Program-made: the position numbers and the translations under genes | Shown: positions 54,806 through 64,000 of the stretch, in pieces | Numbering within the stretch: position 1 is the first letter of the stretch | Layout: the number at the start of each line of letters is the position of its first letter | Origin: Streptomyces antioxidans | GTDB lineage: Bacteria > Actinomycetota > Actinomycetes > Streptomycetales > Streptomycetaceae | Assembly (NCBI RefSeq): GCF_000968685.2 | Contig: NZ_LAKD02000001.1 | Location: 310,001-374,000 of the forward strand | Reading direction: 5' to 3' | DNA length: 64,000 nucleotides | Notes under the pieces: model-generated | The model's input: only the letters and a program-made list of their open reading frames with translations | What the model was told of the DNA's origin: nothing | Database searches by the model: none

Positions 54806-54951
54806 CGGGCCGCCTGACGCAGGACGGTAGCCAACACGTGGGGCTCCTGTGAAGACTGGTGACCGTTTTGTCAGAAACCATTTCGTGATGTTGGGCGCTT
54901 GGCCGTCATCGGACCCCGGCTGTCAGTGGGGCGGCCTAGACTCGGGGAGCG

Positions 54952-57426
54952 ATGAGCAGCCTCTTTGACGACAGCTTCCTGGCGGACCTCGGGCCTCCCT
55001 CGGACGAGGAGCGGCCACCGCCGCCCGAGGAATCGGCGCACCCCGGCCACGGGGGCGCCGAGGACGTGCCGCACCACCTCTTCAGCGGCGATTTCGACGC
55101 GCCCGTGCCCCGGGAGGCCCACTACCGGGACGGCGCGGCCCGGCCCGCCGTGGACCCGTCCGCCCTGCTCGAGGGGTTGAACGAGCAGCAGAGGGCCGCC
55201 GTGGAGCACACCGGCTCGCCGCTGCTGATCGTCGCGGGCGCCGGCTCCGGCAAGACCCGGGTGCTCACCCACCGCATCGCCTATCTGCTCGGCGCCCGTG
55301 GCACCCACCCCGGCCAGATCCTCGCCATCACCTTCACCAACAAGGCGGCGGGCGAGATGAAGGAGCGCGTCGAAGAGCTCGTCGGCCCGCGGGCCAACGC
55401 CATGTGGGTGTCCACCTTCCACAGCGCCTGTGTCCGCATCCTGCGCCGGGAGTCGAAGAAGCTGGGCTTCACCTCGTCGTTCTCGATCTATGACGCGGCC
55501 GACTCCAAGCGGCTGATGTCGCTGGTCTGCCGGGATCTGGATCTCGACCCCAAGCGGTTCCCGCCGAAGTCCTTCAGCGCCAAGATCTCCAACCTGAAGA
55601 ACGAGCTGATCGACCAGGAGACCTTCGCGGGGCAGGCGGCGGACGGCTTCGAGAAGACGCTGGCCGAGGCGTATGTGATGTACCAGGCGCGGCTGCGCGA
55701 GGCCAATGCGCTGGACTTCGACGACATCATCATGACCACGGTCAATCTGCTCCAGGCGTTCCCGGACGTCGCCGAGCACTACCGCCGCCGCTTCCGGCAC
55801 GTCCTGGTGGACGAGTACCAGGACACCAACCACGCGCAGTACACACTCGTGCGCGAGCTGGTGGGCACCGACACCGAGGAGACCACGGCCGCCGAGCTGT
55901 GCGTGGTGGGCGACGCCGACCAGTCGATCTACGCCTTCCGCGGCGCCACGATCCGTAACATCCTCCAGTTCGAGGAGGACTACCCCACCGCGCGGACGAT
56001 CCTCCTCGAGCGGAACTACCGCTCCACCCAGACCATCCTGAGCGCGGCCAACGCGGTCATCGAGCGCAATGAGAACCGCCGCCCGAAGAACCTGTGGACG
56101 GACGCCGGCGCCGGATCCGAGATCACCGGCTATGTGGCCGACACCGAGCACGACGAGGCCCAGTTCGTCGCCGAGGAGATCGACCGGCTGACGGACGCGG
56201 GCGACGCCAAGGCCGGGGACGTGGCGGTCTTCTACCGCACCAACGCCCAGTCCCGTGTCTTCGAAGAGGTCTTCATCCGCGTCGGGCTGCCGTACAAGGT
56301 CGTCGGCGGTGTGCGCTTCTACGAGCGCAAGGAGGTCCGGGACGTCCTCGCGTATCTGCGGGTGCTGGCCAACCCCGAGGACTCCGTCCCGCTCCGCCGG
56401 ATCCTCAACGTGCCCAAGCGCGGCATCGGGGAGCGCGCGGAGGCCATGATCGACGCGCTGTCGCTGCGCGAGAAGATCACCTTCCCGCAGGCGCTGCGCC
56501 GGGTCGACGAGGCGTACGGCATGGCGGCCCGCTCGGCCAACGCCGTCAAGCGGTTCAACGCGCTCATGGAGGAGCTGCACACCATCGTGGAGTCCGGGGC
56601 GGGCCCGGCCACCGTCCTGGAGGCGGTGCTGGAGCGCACCGGCTATCTGGCCGAGCTCCAGGCGTCCACCGATCCGCAGGACGAGACCCGGATCGAGAAC
56701 CTCCAGGAGCTCGCCGCCGTGGCCCTGGAGTTCGAGCAGGACCGCGGCGAGGAGAACCCCGGCACCCTCGCCGACTTCCTGGAACAGGTCGCGCTCGTCG
56801 CCGACTCCGACCAGATCCCCGACGAGGACACCGACGGCTCCGGCGTGATCACGCTGATGACCCTGCACACCGCGAAGGGCCTGGAGTTCCCGGTCGTCTT
56901 CCTCAGCGGCATGGAGGACGGCGTCTTCCCGCATATGCGGGCCCTCGGCCAGACCAAGGAGCTTGAGGAGGAGCGGCGGCTGGCCTACGTCGGGATCACC
57001 CGGGCCCGCGAGCGGCTCTATCTGACCCGCTCGACGATGCGCAGCGCCTGGGGACAGCCCGCGTACAACCCGCCGTCCCGCTTCCTGGAGGAGATCCCGG
57101 ACCAGTATGTGCGGTGGCGGCGCACCGGGCCCGCCACCCCGTCGGCGTCCATGGGCGGTATCGCCTCGACCCCGCCGTCGGGGCTGTCGTCCGGTCCTTC
57201 GACGTCGCGTTCGCGCACCGGGGGCGGCGGGTTCGCCACCCGGCGGGCCAAGGAGCGCCCGGTGGTCGCCCTGACCATCGGCGACCGGGTCACCCATGAC
57301 TCGTTCGGGCTCGGCACGGTGGTGGCGGTCAAGGGCAGCGGGGACAACGCGGAGGCGACGATCGACTTCGGCGGCGAGAAGCCGAAGCGGCTGCTGCTGC
57401 GGTACGCACCGGTGGAGAAGCTGTAG
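54952..57426 (+). CDS. pcrA: ATP-dependent DNA helicase PcrA/UvrD
   Basis: An 824-residue superfamily 1A helicase for repair and replication restart. After an acidic 70-residue tail come motif I (VAGAGSGKT, K101), motif II (VDEYQDTN), motif III (GDADQSIYAFRGA), and the C-terminal motifs TAKGLEFPVV and YVGITRARERL. A PcrA-type C-terminal Tudor-like domain ends the protein (GDRVTHDSFGLGTVVAVKG). ATG 54952 follows GGGGAG closely, with TAGACT nine bases upstream, so the leader is very short. Divergent from NlpC/P60 gene 2. Confidence 0.96.
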   Translation: MSSLFDDSFLADLGPPSDEERPPPPEESAHPGHGGAEDVPHHLFSGDFDAPVPREAHYRDGAARPAVDPSALLEGLNEQQRAAVEHTGSPLLIVAGAGSGKTRVLTHRIAYLLGARGTHPGQILAITFTNKAAGEMKERVEELVGPRANAMWVSTFHSACVRILRRESKKLGFTSSFSIYDAADSKRLMSLVCRDLDLDPKRFPPKSFSAKISNLKNELIDQETFAGQAADGFEKTLAEAYVMYQARLREANALDFDDIIMTTVNLLQAFPDVAEHYRRRFRHVLVDEYQDTNHAQYTLVRELVGTDTEETTAAELCVVGDADQSIYAFRGATIRNILQFEEDYPTARTILLERNYRSTQTILSAANAVIERNENRRPKNLWTDAGAGSEITGYVADTEHDEAQFVAEEIDRLTDAGDAKAGDVAVFYRTNAQSRVFEEVFIRVGLPYKVVGGVRFYERKEVRDVLAYLRVLANPEDSVPLRRILNVPKRGIGERAEAMIDALSLREKITFPQALRRVDEAYGMAARSANAVKRFNALMEELHTIVESGAGPATVLEAVLERTGYLAELQASTDPQDETRIENLQELAAVALEFEQDRGEENPGTLADFLEQVALVADSDQIPDEDTDGSGVITLMTLHTAKGLEFPVVFLSGMEDGVFPHMRALGQTKELEEERRLAYVGITRARERLYLTRSTMRSAWGQPAYNPPSRFLEEIPDQYVRWRRTGPATPSASMGGIASTPPSGLSSGPSTSRSRTGGGGFATRRAKERPVVALTIGDRVTHDSFGLGTVVAVKGSGDNAEATIDFGGEKPKRLLLRYAPVEKL

Positions 57427-57446
57427 CGGGGGGATAGGCCGTAAAG

Positions 57447-57476
57447 GCGGCGCGCGGCGTGCCGGTGGCGCGCCGC
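57447..57476. terminator. Hairpin between pcrA and the M23 peptidase gene
   Basis: GCGGCGCGC (57447-57455) and GCGCGCCGC (57468-57476) form a 9-bp stem with a 12-nt loop, 20 bp after the pcrA stop. No T-run. Confidence 0.5.
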
Positions 57477-57496
57477 GGCGGTGGCCCCGGGTCGGG

Positions 57497-59287
57497 TCAG
57501 GTCGGGTCGAGGCCCTTGCCGCGCAGCCAGGGCAGCGGGTCGATGGCCGAGCCGCCGCCGGGGTGGACCTCGAAGTGCAGATGCGGGCCGGTGGAGTTAC
57601 CGGAGCTCCCGGAGTACGCGATGGTGTCCCCGGCCTTGACGGTCCCGGAGCGGATCTTGGCGCTGCTGAGGTGGCAGTACCAGGTCTCGGTGCCGTCCGG
57701 GCTGGTCAGAATGACCATATTGCCGTAGGCATCGTTCCACTGCGTCCTTACGGTGCCATCGGTGGCGGCCATCACGGGTGTCCCGTAGCTCACCGGGAAG
57801 TCGATGCCGGTGTGCACCGACATCCAGTTGATACCGGCCTGGCCGAACATGGCGCTCAGGCCGTGCTGGGAGACGGGCACCGCGAACTTCGGGCGCAGCG
57901 CCTCCTTCCGCGCCGCCTCGGCCTCCTTCCGCTTCTTCTCGGCGGCCTGGCGCGCCTGGAGGTCGATCCGCTCCTGGGCGCGGCTGGTGCGGTCGCGGAA
58001 GTCGTCGGCGCCCTCCCGGACCCCGGCGAGCTGGGAGTCCAGTTTGCTGTTGGCGACGGAGGGCTTCACGGGGGCGCCCCCGTTCTCGGGGGCGGCCTGC
58101 GTGGTGGACTCGTCCTTCTTGTCGCTCCCCACACCACTGACCGAGGCGGCGGCCACGGCGGTCACGCCCAGGGCGCAGACGGAGGGGACGGCGACGGTGA
58201 GGAGCGCGGAGCGCTTGGGGCGGGACGAGGGGGGACGGCGGCGGCCGCGGCTCACCTCCCGGCGAGGGGAGGGGGCGGATTCCCGCATGACCGCCGCCTC
58301 GGGTTCAGGTTCCGCTTCGGGGGCGGGGTGATACGACTGGTCGGCGTCGTAGGACTGCTCGGGCTCATACGACTGGTCAGGTTCGTAGGACTGCTCGGGC
58401 TCGCCGACCGGCTCGAAGACCGCGGTGTGCTCGAACGCCCCGGGCTGCTGAGGGATGACGGCCTGCTCGAACGCGGCGGTCTGGTCATAGGCGTTGGGGT
58501 CGTGCTCCGGCTGGTCGAGCCCTGCTTGATTGAAGCCGGAGTGGTGGTCGACCCCCTGCTGGTCAAACCCCTGCTGGTTAAACCCTTGCTGGTCGAACCC
58601 CGGATGACTCAGCCCCGAGTGGTCGTACTGGGCCTCGTGCACGGTCCCGTAGACGGAGGTGTCCCAGACCTGGGTCTGACCGGTGTCCACGCCCGAGGTG
58701 TACGCCTCGGCCTCGTACCCCATCCCGTGGTCCCACTGATCCGGCAGCTCGGTGTGGCCGGTGGCGCCCGTGTCCCAGGCGCCGATGTCCCACTGGGCCC
58801 CGGTTTCGGCGTCCTGCTGGGTGGGGATACCGGTCGGCAGGTGATAGCCGGAGGCGGCCCACATCGCGGTGGTGTCGTAGGCGCCGGAGTCGTAATGGGC
58901 CGTGTCGTAGTGGCCGGTGTCGTGGTGACCCGTGTCGTGGCCCAGGTCGTAGTGGCCGGTGGCGTACGCCCCGGTCTGCTGGTGCTGGTCGACCGCGGCC
59001 CACTGCGAGGCGTCGTACTGACCGGTGTAGGCGGCCTGCCCGGCGTCGTACGCGCCCGGCAGCGCGCCGAAGAGCGGGTCGCTGTCGCCGTAGAGCGGAT
59101 CGCCGTCCCCGTAGGCGGTGGCCAGATGGGCGAAGTGGCCGGTGGAGTACCCGTCGTAGCCGTCGTACCCGACGTAGCCGTGCGCTGTGTCCTGCCGCTG
59201 ACCGTAAGCCGCGTCGTACGGATACGAGGCGTCGGGAGCGGGGACGGTCGGAGGGGCCCCCGACGGGTGACGGTCGTTCACCACCAC
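57497..59287 (-). CDS. M23 peptidase with long repetitive cytosolic N-region
   Basis: A 596-residue membrane-anchored LytM/M23 protein. The first 355 residues are a Tyr/His/Asp/Gln-rich low-complexity region with repeats such as HDTGHHDTGHYDTAHYD, FDQQGFNQQGFDQQG and EQSYEPDQSYEPEQSY. A basic stretch (SRGRRRPPSSRPKRS) precedes one membrane helix, then a coiled coil (LDSQLAGVREGADDF) and the M23 domain with HTGIDF and HLHFEV zinc motifs and the middle His in YCHLS. GTG 59287 start. The lipase-fold gene ends 27 bp upstream, so both may be cotranscribed. Confidence 0.88.
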   Translation of the reverse strand: MVVNDRHPSGAPPTVPAPDASYPYDAAYGQRQDTAHGYVGYDGYDGYSTGHFAHLATAYGDGDPLYGDSDPLFGALPGAYDAGQAAYTGQYDASQWAAVDQHQQTGAYATGHYDLGHDTGHHDTGHYDTAHYDSGAYDTTAMWAASGYHLPTGIPTQQDAETGAQWDIGAWDTGATGHTELPDQWDHGMGYEAEAYTSGVDTGQTQVWDTSVYGTVHEAQYDHSGLSHPGFDQQGFNQQGFDQQGVDHHSGFNQAGLDQPEHDPNAYDQTAAFEQAVIPQQPGAFEHTAVFEPVGEPEQSYEPDQSYEPEQSYDADQSYHPAPEAEPEPEAAVMRESAPSPRREVSRGRRRPPSSRPKRSALLTVAVPSVCALGVTAVAAASVSGVGSDKKDESTTQAAPENGGAPVKPSVANSKLDSQLAGVREGADDFRDRTSRAQERIDLQARQAAEKKRKEAEAARKEALRPKFAVPVSQHGLSAMFGQAGINWMSVHTGIDFPVSYGTPVMAATDGTVRTQWNDAYGNMVILTSPDGTETWYCHLSSAKIRSGTVKAGDTIAYSGSSGNSTGPHLHFEVHPGGGSAIDPLPWLRGKGLDPT

Positions 59288-59314
59288 TTCTCTTTCGCCT
59301 CGGCTGCAGGAGAA

Positions 59315-60286
59315 TTAGCGGCGACTGTACCCGGCGGTACGCGGCAGCGACAATCTTCCGTGAGTTTTGGGCATCTCAACAAAGGGCATTTGGTCGTCTT
59401 TCGGCTGACTGTACGTGCTTCCTTGGCCGGATGTTCGATTGACGTTCGGCAATTCCGAGGCTTCTGAACCGTCGGGAACCGCGTTGGGGACGTCTGTTGG
59501 AGCCTCGACGGCGGCGTCCAGCGCCTCGTGGACTTGGGCGGCCACGGAGAAATGCACCGCCAGGGCGAGATGTCCGAATCCGTTGACGCGGATGTTGTGG
59601 GAGATCACATCCGGATGGTCCATTCGGGCCGTCTCCTTCGGGATCATCAACTGATCCACATCGCTCCAGAAAGCGATGAATCGCGTACCGCAATCGGGGG
59701 CAGGCCGCCGCAACTCCGTTATCACCGGGGAGTCCGGGCACATCTGACGCGCGAGTGGATGTGCGGACAACAGGGGCGCGATGCGCGTGCCGCTGTGCGG
59801 GGTGCCGAGCGTCACCAAGGTGTGGACGCGGGCGTCCCCGCCGAGACGCTGGACGTAGTAACGGGCGATCAGACCGCCCAGGTTGTGCCCGATGACATCC
59901 ACTTGGTCATGGCCGGTACGGGCGCAGACCTCTTCGACATGGCGGCCGAGTAGCGCGGCGGCGGTGCGGAGGTCGCACAGCAGTGGCGAGTAGTTGAGCG
60001 CCTCGATGTGCTGACGGCCGTGGCGGCCGAGCGAGCGGCGAAGGGGGAGGAAGACGGACCGGTTGTCGATGAAGCCGTGGAGTAGCAGAACGGGCCGATG
60101 GGCCGGGCCGTACGCCTCCGTCGGGAGGCATGGCGCCGCGCCCGGTGGGCGCTCCTGGCGGAGCCCGGTCGGGTAGAGCAGCAGATGCCCGGCGAGCAGC
60201 GCCAGGTCGAGGGCGATGGCCCGGAGGTGCCGGGTGTTGTGGACGTTCTGACTGTCCTGGCTGGTCTGGCTGTATATGAGGCCCAT
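59315..60286 (-). CDS. Lipase-fold protein with Asn at nucleophile position
   Basis: A 323-residue alpha/beta-hydrolase of the triacylglycerol-lipase/esterase type. Oxyanion motif VLLLHGFIDN, lid region, and TLGTPHSGTRIAP are typical. The nucleophile elbow is G-H-N-L-G-G (133-138) with Asn135 (codon AAC) where Ser is expected, while acid (SDVDQL) and His (NGFGHLAL) are kept. Loss is explained by a single base change from AGC. A hydrophobic stretch near the N-terminus (LRAIALDLALLAGHLLLYPT) may anchor it. ATG 60286 follows GGGAGG. Confidence 0.82.
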   Translation of the reverse strand: MGLIYSQTSQDSQNVHNTRHLRAIALDLALLAGHLLLYPTGLRQERPPGAAPCLPTEAYGPAHRPVLLLHGFIDNRSVFLPLRRSLGRHGRQHIEALNYSPLLCDLRTAAALLGRHVEEVCARTGHDQVDVIGHNLGGLIARYYVQRLGGDARVHTLVTLGTPHSGTRIAPLLSAHPLARQMCPDSPVITELRRPAPDCGTRFIAFWSDVDQLMIPKETARMDHPDVISHNIRVNGFGHLALAVHFSVAAQVHEALDAAVEAPTDVPNAVPDGSEASELPNVNRTSGQGSTYSQPKDDQMPFVEMPKTHGRLSLPRTAGYSRR

Positions 60287-60707
60287 GACGGCCGACCTCC
60301 CGCGATGCGGCGCACGAGAGGCGGCTGGAGGCTCCCCCCGAATGTCCTCATGGGCAGCCGTTCGCTTTGGTCGTGATGGCGCAGGACCGCCCGTCGCACC
60401 GCGGCGCCATGCGGCCCGCGGCGGCGCTGCGCGGTGCGACGGTCCCCGCTGCGGCTCCCCTGATGTGGTCGACCCGAGCGCATGCGGCATCCGCGCGGCG
60501 GATGCGTGATGTGTCATGCGTGATGCGCGGTGTGCGATGCGCGGCTGTGCGCGGATGCGGATGCGGGTACGGGTGCGGCCTTCAGTGAACGTGTCCCACG
60601 TGTGATTTCCCCCTCGCTGCGCGCCGCGAAACTGCCGGGTAGGGGATGCTGGGGATAACGTTCGTTCACATCGATGTGGGCGAGGGTGCGACGGCTTGGA
60701 GGCTGCG
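60287..60707. other. Gene-free divergent region with ATGCG repeats
   Basis: No supported gene in about 420 bp between the lipase-fold gene and icmB. From about 60485 to 60580 the sequence is a degenerate repeat of GATGCG and GTGATGCG words. The right end holds the icmB promoter region. Confidence 0.45.
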
Positions 60708-61118
<411 letters not shown>

Positions 61119-61130
61119 CCCACCCCACCG

Positions 61131-61287
61131 CCTCCGCCCTGGGGCTTGTCGCGCTGCCTCCACCCTGGGGCCTGTGGCGCTGCTTTCGTTCCGGGGCTTG
61201 TCGCGCTGCCTCGCGCCCAGGGCCCATCGTGCTGCCTCTCGCTCCGGTGTCCGTCTGACCGCTCTCGTCTCGGGGTCTGTCGGGCTG
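61131..61287. repeat. 26-bp tandem repeat after icmB
   Basis: Units start at 61131, 61157, 61183, 61209, 61235 and 61261, with a GGGGCTTGTCGCGCTG core. The first three agree at 21-23 of 26 bases, later ones fade. The gap to 61499 has no other recognisable feature. Confidence 0.75.
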
Positions 61288-61499
61288 CTCCTGCCTTGGG
61301 GGCGATCGAAATCACTCCCCCCGGGGGGGGACAGAGCCAGGCCTGAGCCCTCGGGGCCCCTGACATGACCGGATTCCGGAGTGCGACCGGTCCCGGAGCC
61401 GGGGCACGGGGGCCTGAGGCCAGGGCGCCCCACCATCTGCTGGGTGACGGTCCGGGGCAGCCGGAGGCGGCGCGGCGAGGCAACCGGAGGCGGACCACG

Positions 61500-63323
61500 T
61501 CAGGTCGGGTCGAGCTCTGCCCGCATCGCTTCTCGCAGCCGGAGCGTGCCCACCAGGCGTTGGAACGCCTCCGCCCAATAGCCCCCGGCTCCCGGGGCCG
61601 CTCCCTCTCTCTCGTCCGGTATAGCCGTCAGCGCTTCGAGGCGGTCCGCCTGGGCCGGGTCCAGGCAGCGCTCGGCCAGGCCCATGATTCCGCTGAAGCT
61701 CCAGGGGTAGCTGCCCGCGTCGCGGGCGATGTCCAGGGCGTCGACGACGGCCCGGCCCAGCGGCTCGGCCCAGGGCACCGCGCACACCCCGAGCAGCCGG
61801 AAGGCGTCGGACAGGCCATGGGACGCGATGAACTCGGCGACCCACTCCGCCCGTTCCCGCGAGGGCAGCGCGGCGAGCAGCTTCGCCGGGTCGCGCCAGG
61901 CGGCGGGGGCCGCATCCCCGGCGGTGACCGGTGCGACCGCCGGAGTGCCGAGCAGCGCGCGGCACCACTCGGCGCTGCGCTGCCGCACCGCGGCCCGGCA
62001 CAAGGCCGCGTGCAGATCCGCCTGCCAGCCGTCCGCGACGGGCAGCGCCACGATCACGGCGGGCCCGCGTCCGCCGAACCACTCGGTCCAGCGGTCCAGC
62101 GGGGTCGCCTCCACCAACTGGCCCAGCCACCAGGACCGTTCCCCCCGGCCGGAGGGAGGCTTGGGCACGATGCCGTCGCGCTGCATTCCGCTGTCGCACT
62201 CGTCCGGCGGGCGGACGGCTATCCGGGGTGTCCGTACGGCGGCGGTCCGTTCGTCGGAGACCAGCCCGTCGGTGGTCCTCCCGCCGTCCGTCGCCCCATC
62301 GTCCGTCGGCCCCTCGGCGGTCGGCCCATCCGTGGTCAGCGACACACAGCTCCGTGTCCGTTCGGCCATGCGCGCGGCGAGCGCCGAGCCGGGCAGGGCG
62401 GAGAGCAGTTCGGCGGCGGTCGCCCGGACGTTCCGGCTGCGGTCGGACAGCGCCTGTTCGAGGAACGGCTCATCGGACGGGGAGAGATCGTCGCGCAGCG
62501 AGTCCAGGAACATCAGCCGGTCCTCGGCCCGCTCGGTCGACCACGTGCCGCCGAGCAGCGCCAGCCCCGCCGCCGGGTCGCGGTGGCGGGCCGCCGCCAG
62601 CAGCGACACCCGCTCGGCGAACAACCCCTCCTCCCACAGCCGCTGTTCCTCGTCCGGTGGGGCGGTGGCCTCGGGCGGCTCCGGAAGCGATGCGGACGCC
62701 CGGCCCGCCGCGCCCCGCAGCGCGAACTTCCAGTCCGGGTTGAGCAGGGCCAGCCACAGCGCACGCGGCCCGCCGAGCGTCAGCGCCTCGGCCCGTAGAT
62801 CAGTGCGGGCGCGGGCCGCGTCGAGCAGCGCGGGAAGCAGCGCGTCGGGCACGCGATAGCCGTGGTGATTGGCCAGCGCGAGCCACTGCGGCAGCAGCTC
62901 GGCGAGATCGGGCGCGGAGCGCGAACCGCCGCGCCCCGGCGCCGAACGGTCGGCGAGCAGCAGCGCCAGCCTGCTGTGGGCGGCCATGGGCAGCGCCGGT
63001 CGCGGATCCTCGGGCGCACGGTCCGGCCCCGGCCGGGCGGGTGCGGGCCGCAGTCCGGCCCGCCGCCGCACCGTGCTGAGCGCGGCGGCGTCCAGCAGGG
63101 CGGACGGCGTGTCCTGTCCGGGGCGCGGCGCGACGGGCGGGGTGCGCCGCTCCGTGCCGAGCAGCGCGGCCGCAACAAGATCGTCCCAAGACGCGCTGGA
63201 CACACTGGATGTGGCGGACGCGCTGGGCGCGCTGGCTGCGGTGTGCGCTGTGGTCGCCTTGGCCGTGGTGGGCGCGCTGGACGCGCTAGACGTGGCGGAC
63301 GCGACGGGCGTCGTACTGGTCAA
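61500..63323 (-). CDS. DUF5691-family protein
   Basis: A 607-residue protein of the DUF5691 family, with helical HEAT-like segments. The N-terminal 45 residues are a Ser/Ala/Thr linker (SATSSASSAP); the family start WDDLVAAALLGTERRTPP follows. PALLDAARARTDLRAEAL and NPDWKFALRG are further family marks. A variable Thr/Asp/Gly-rich insert lies at about 350-380. TTG 63323 overlaps the upstream stop (TTGA) and has GGGAGG before it. In Streptomyces it sits with SWIM, MoxR and vWA genes, a set proposed to act in conflict or stress responses. Confidence 0.82.
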   Translation of the reverse strand: MTSTTPVASATSSASSAPTTAKATTAHTAASAPSASATSSVSSASWDDLVAAALLGTERRTPPVAPRPGQDTPSALLDAAALSTVRRRAGLRPAPARPGPDRAPEDPRPALPMAAHSRLALLLADRSAPGRGGSRSAPDLAELLPQWLALANHHGYRVPDALLPALLDAARARTDLRAEALTLGGPRALWLALLNPDWKFALRGAAGRASASLPEPPEATAPPDEEQRLWEEGLFAERVSLLAAARHRDPAAGLALLGGTWSTERAEDRLMFLDSLRDDLSPSDEPFLEQALSDRSRNVRATAAELLSALPGSALAARMAERTRSCVSLTTDGPTAEGPTDDGATDGGRTTDGLVSDERTAAVRTPRIAVRPPDECDSGMQRDGIVPKPPSGRGERSWWLGQLVEATPLDRWTEWFGGRGPAVIVALPVADGWQADLHAALCRAAVRQRSAEWCRALLGTPAVAPVTAGDAAPAAWRDPAKLLAALPSRERAEWVAEFIASHGLSDAFRLLGVCAVPWAEPLGRAVVDALDIARDAGSYPWSFSGIMGLAERCLDPAQADRLEALTAIPDEREGAAPGAGGYWAEAFQRLVGTLRLREAMRAELDPT

Positions 63324-64000
63324 CGGGTGCCTCCCTGCGCTGCCGTGCCGATGAGCGAAACGGGGGTCGGGTCCCAGGTGGTGATGGGGGAGAAGCCGCG
63401 GTGGCCGCACTCACCGAAGACGGTGACCGGGCCACCGCCGGATATCGCCATCAGCCGCCATAGATCGGTGCGCCCCGCGCAGCGCGGATCGACGGGCAGG
63501 GCCGAACCGCTCCGCCCATCCGCCAGCTGCCATCCGTCGTCCCCCGGGACCGGCACCACATCGGCGAGCACCACCGGCCAGCCGTCCAGCCATGGATCCT
63601 CCCCGAGCGCCGCTCCGTAGGCCGCCAGCGCGGTCTCTACATCGCACCCCTCGGGGACCCCGGACCCCTCGCACCCCTCAGCGGCCGGAGGCGCCGGGGG
63701 AGGCGCGGCCCCCGCCGCCTCCCCGTGCCGGGCGCCGATCGTGGCGCGCAGCGGCCGGGCCGCCGGGTAATACGCGAGGTCCGCGTCGAGCACCAGGCCG
63801 GTGGGCAGCGCGAGCTCGGGCGACTGGCCGGGGGTACTGAACGAGAGCAGCAGCGCCATACGGTGCGTACGCTCGCCCCGCAGCCAGATCCGGCGCGTGG
63901 TCAGCCTGCCGTCCGTGCCGTCCTGGCGGCCCAGGACCAGCCAGCGGTCCCGGATCGCCTCCTCCGTGGCCAGCAGCTCGGCCACCGGCGTCGTGAGGCC
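63320..64000 (-). CDS. SWIM zinc-finger family protein, C-terminal part
   Basis: The frame is open to the window edge, so the N-terminus with the expected SWIM zinc finger is outside. The visible 226 residues match the C-terminal region of Streptomyces SWIM-family proteins: IRDRWLVLGRQDGTDGRLTT, RIWLRGERTH, and GGGPVTVFGECGHRGFSP. It is coupled to the DUF5691 gene by a TTGA overlap. Function is unknown; the family is found beside MoxR/vWA modules. Confidence 0.78.
   Translation of the reverse strand, partial: GLTTPVAELLATEEAIRDRWLVLGRQDGTDGRLTTRRIWLRGERTHRMALLLSFSTPGQSPELALPTGLVLDADLAYYPAARPLRATIGARHGEAAGAAPPPAPPAAEGCEGSGVPEGCDVETALAAYGAALGEDPWLDGWPVVLADVVPVPGDDGWQLADGRSGSALPVDPRCAGRTDLWRLMAISGGGPVTVFGECGHRGFSPITTWDPTPVSLIGTAAQGGTR

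Overview
The window is high-GC actinobacterial DNA, almost certainly a Streptomyces chromosome core region. Evidence: strong G/C bias at third codon positions, GTG/TTG starts, many ATGA/GTGA overlaps, Streptomyces-type families (DmdR1, PspC/Ser-Thr kinase signalling, IcmB, a c-di-AMP riboswitch before an NlpC/P60 gene) and ChoD-like/guaA neighbourhood. No rRNA, tRNA, CRISPR array, insertion sequence, prophage or biosynthetic cluster was seen.

Layout. 1-13.9 kb: 3' end of a PAS/GAF sensor, SIS-domain isomerase divergent from the iron regulator dmdR1, an alpha/beta-hydrolase-fold protein without the nucleophile Ser, a lipoprotein divergent from an FMN lactate-monooxygenase-like enzyme, a small secreted SH3-like protein, an ABC ATPase/permease pair, a PrimPol-like protein divergent from an NsdA-like HTH/TPR regulator, and a Pro/Gln-rich membrane protein. 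13.9-26.9 kb: receptor lipoprotein, purU, an ECF-type sigma factor with a zinc-finger anti-sigma factor fused to a maleylpyruvate-isomerase fold, a STAS antagonist, a NarL-type two-component pair, an XRE/TPR regulator divergent from an S33 aminopeptidase, and a secreted M64 metallopeptidase. 27.2-48.2 kb: a signalling and housekeeping block with three receptor Ser/Thr kinases, a succinate-semialdehyde dehydrogenase, a ChoD-like GMC oxidoreductase with a four-Cys cluster, an LAETG surface protein, chorismate mutase divergent from guaA, Uma2, class-II-aldolase-like and DoxX proteins, then PspC protein - small His/Gly protein - PspC histidine kinase - LuxR regulator. 48.2-64 kb: a decayed XRE fragment, an SDR with a C-terminal frameshift, a homoserine-dehydrogenase-like protein, cell-wall enzymes (two NlpC/P60 paralogues, an L,D-transpeptidase, an M23 peptidase), pcrA helicase, a lipase-fold protein with Asn at the nucleophile position, icmB, and the end of a SWIM/DUF5691 operon running off the right edge.

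The genes fit a surface-sensing theme: kinases, PspC sensors, sigma/anti-sigma/STAS proteins and two-component systems beside muralytic enzymes, one of them under a c-di-AMP riboswitch. Points that stand out are: short tandem repeats directly 3' of many stop codons; a 52-bp perfect palindrome between convergent genes; two alpha/beta hydrolases without Ser and an aldolase homologue without metal ligands; a repeat that reads as a glycine zipper in one frame and His/Gly-rich in another; a hairpin-dense gene-free stretch before the chorismate mutase terminator; and about ten starts with a -10-like hexamer 6-9 nt before the ATG, suggesting leaderless mRNAs. All statements come from reading the sequence and family knowledge; no database search was run.
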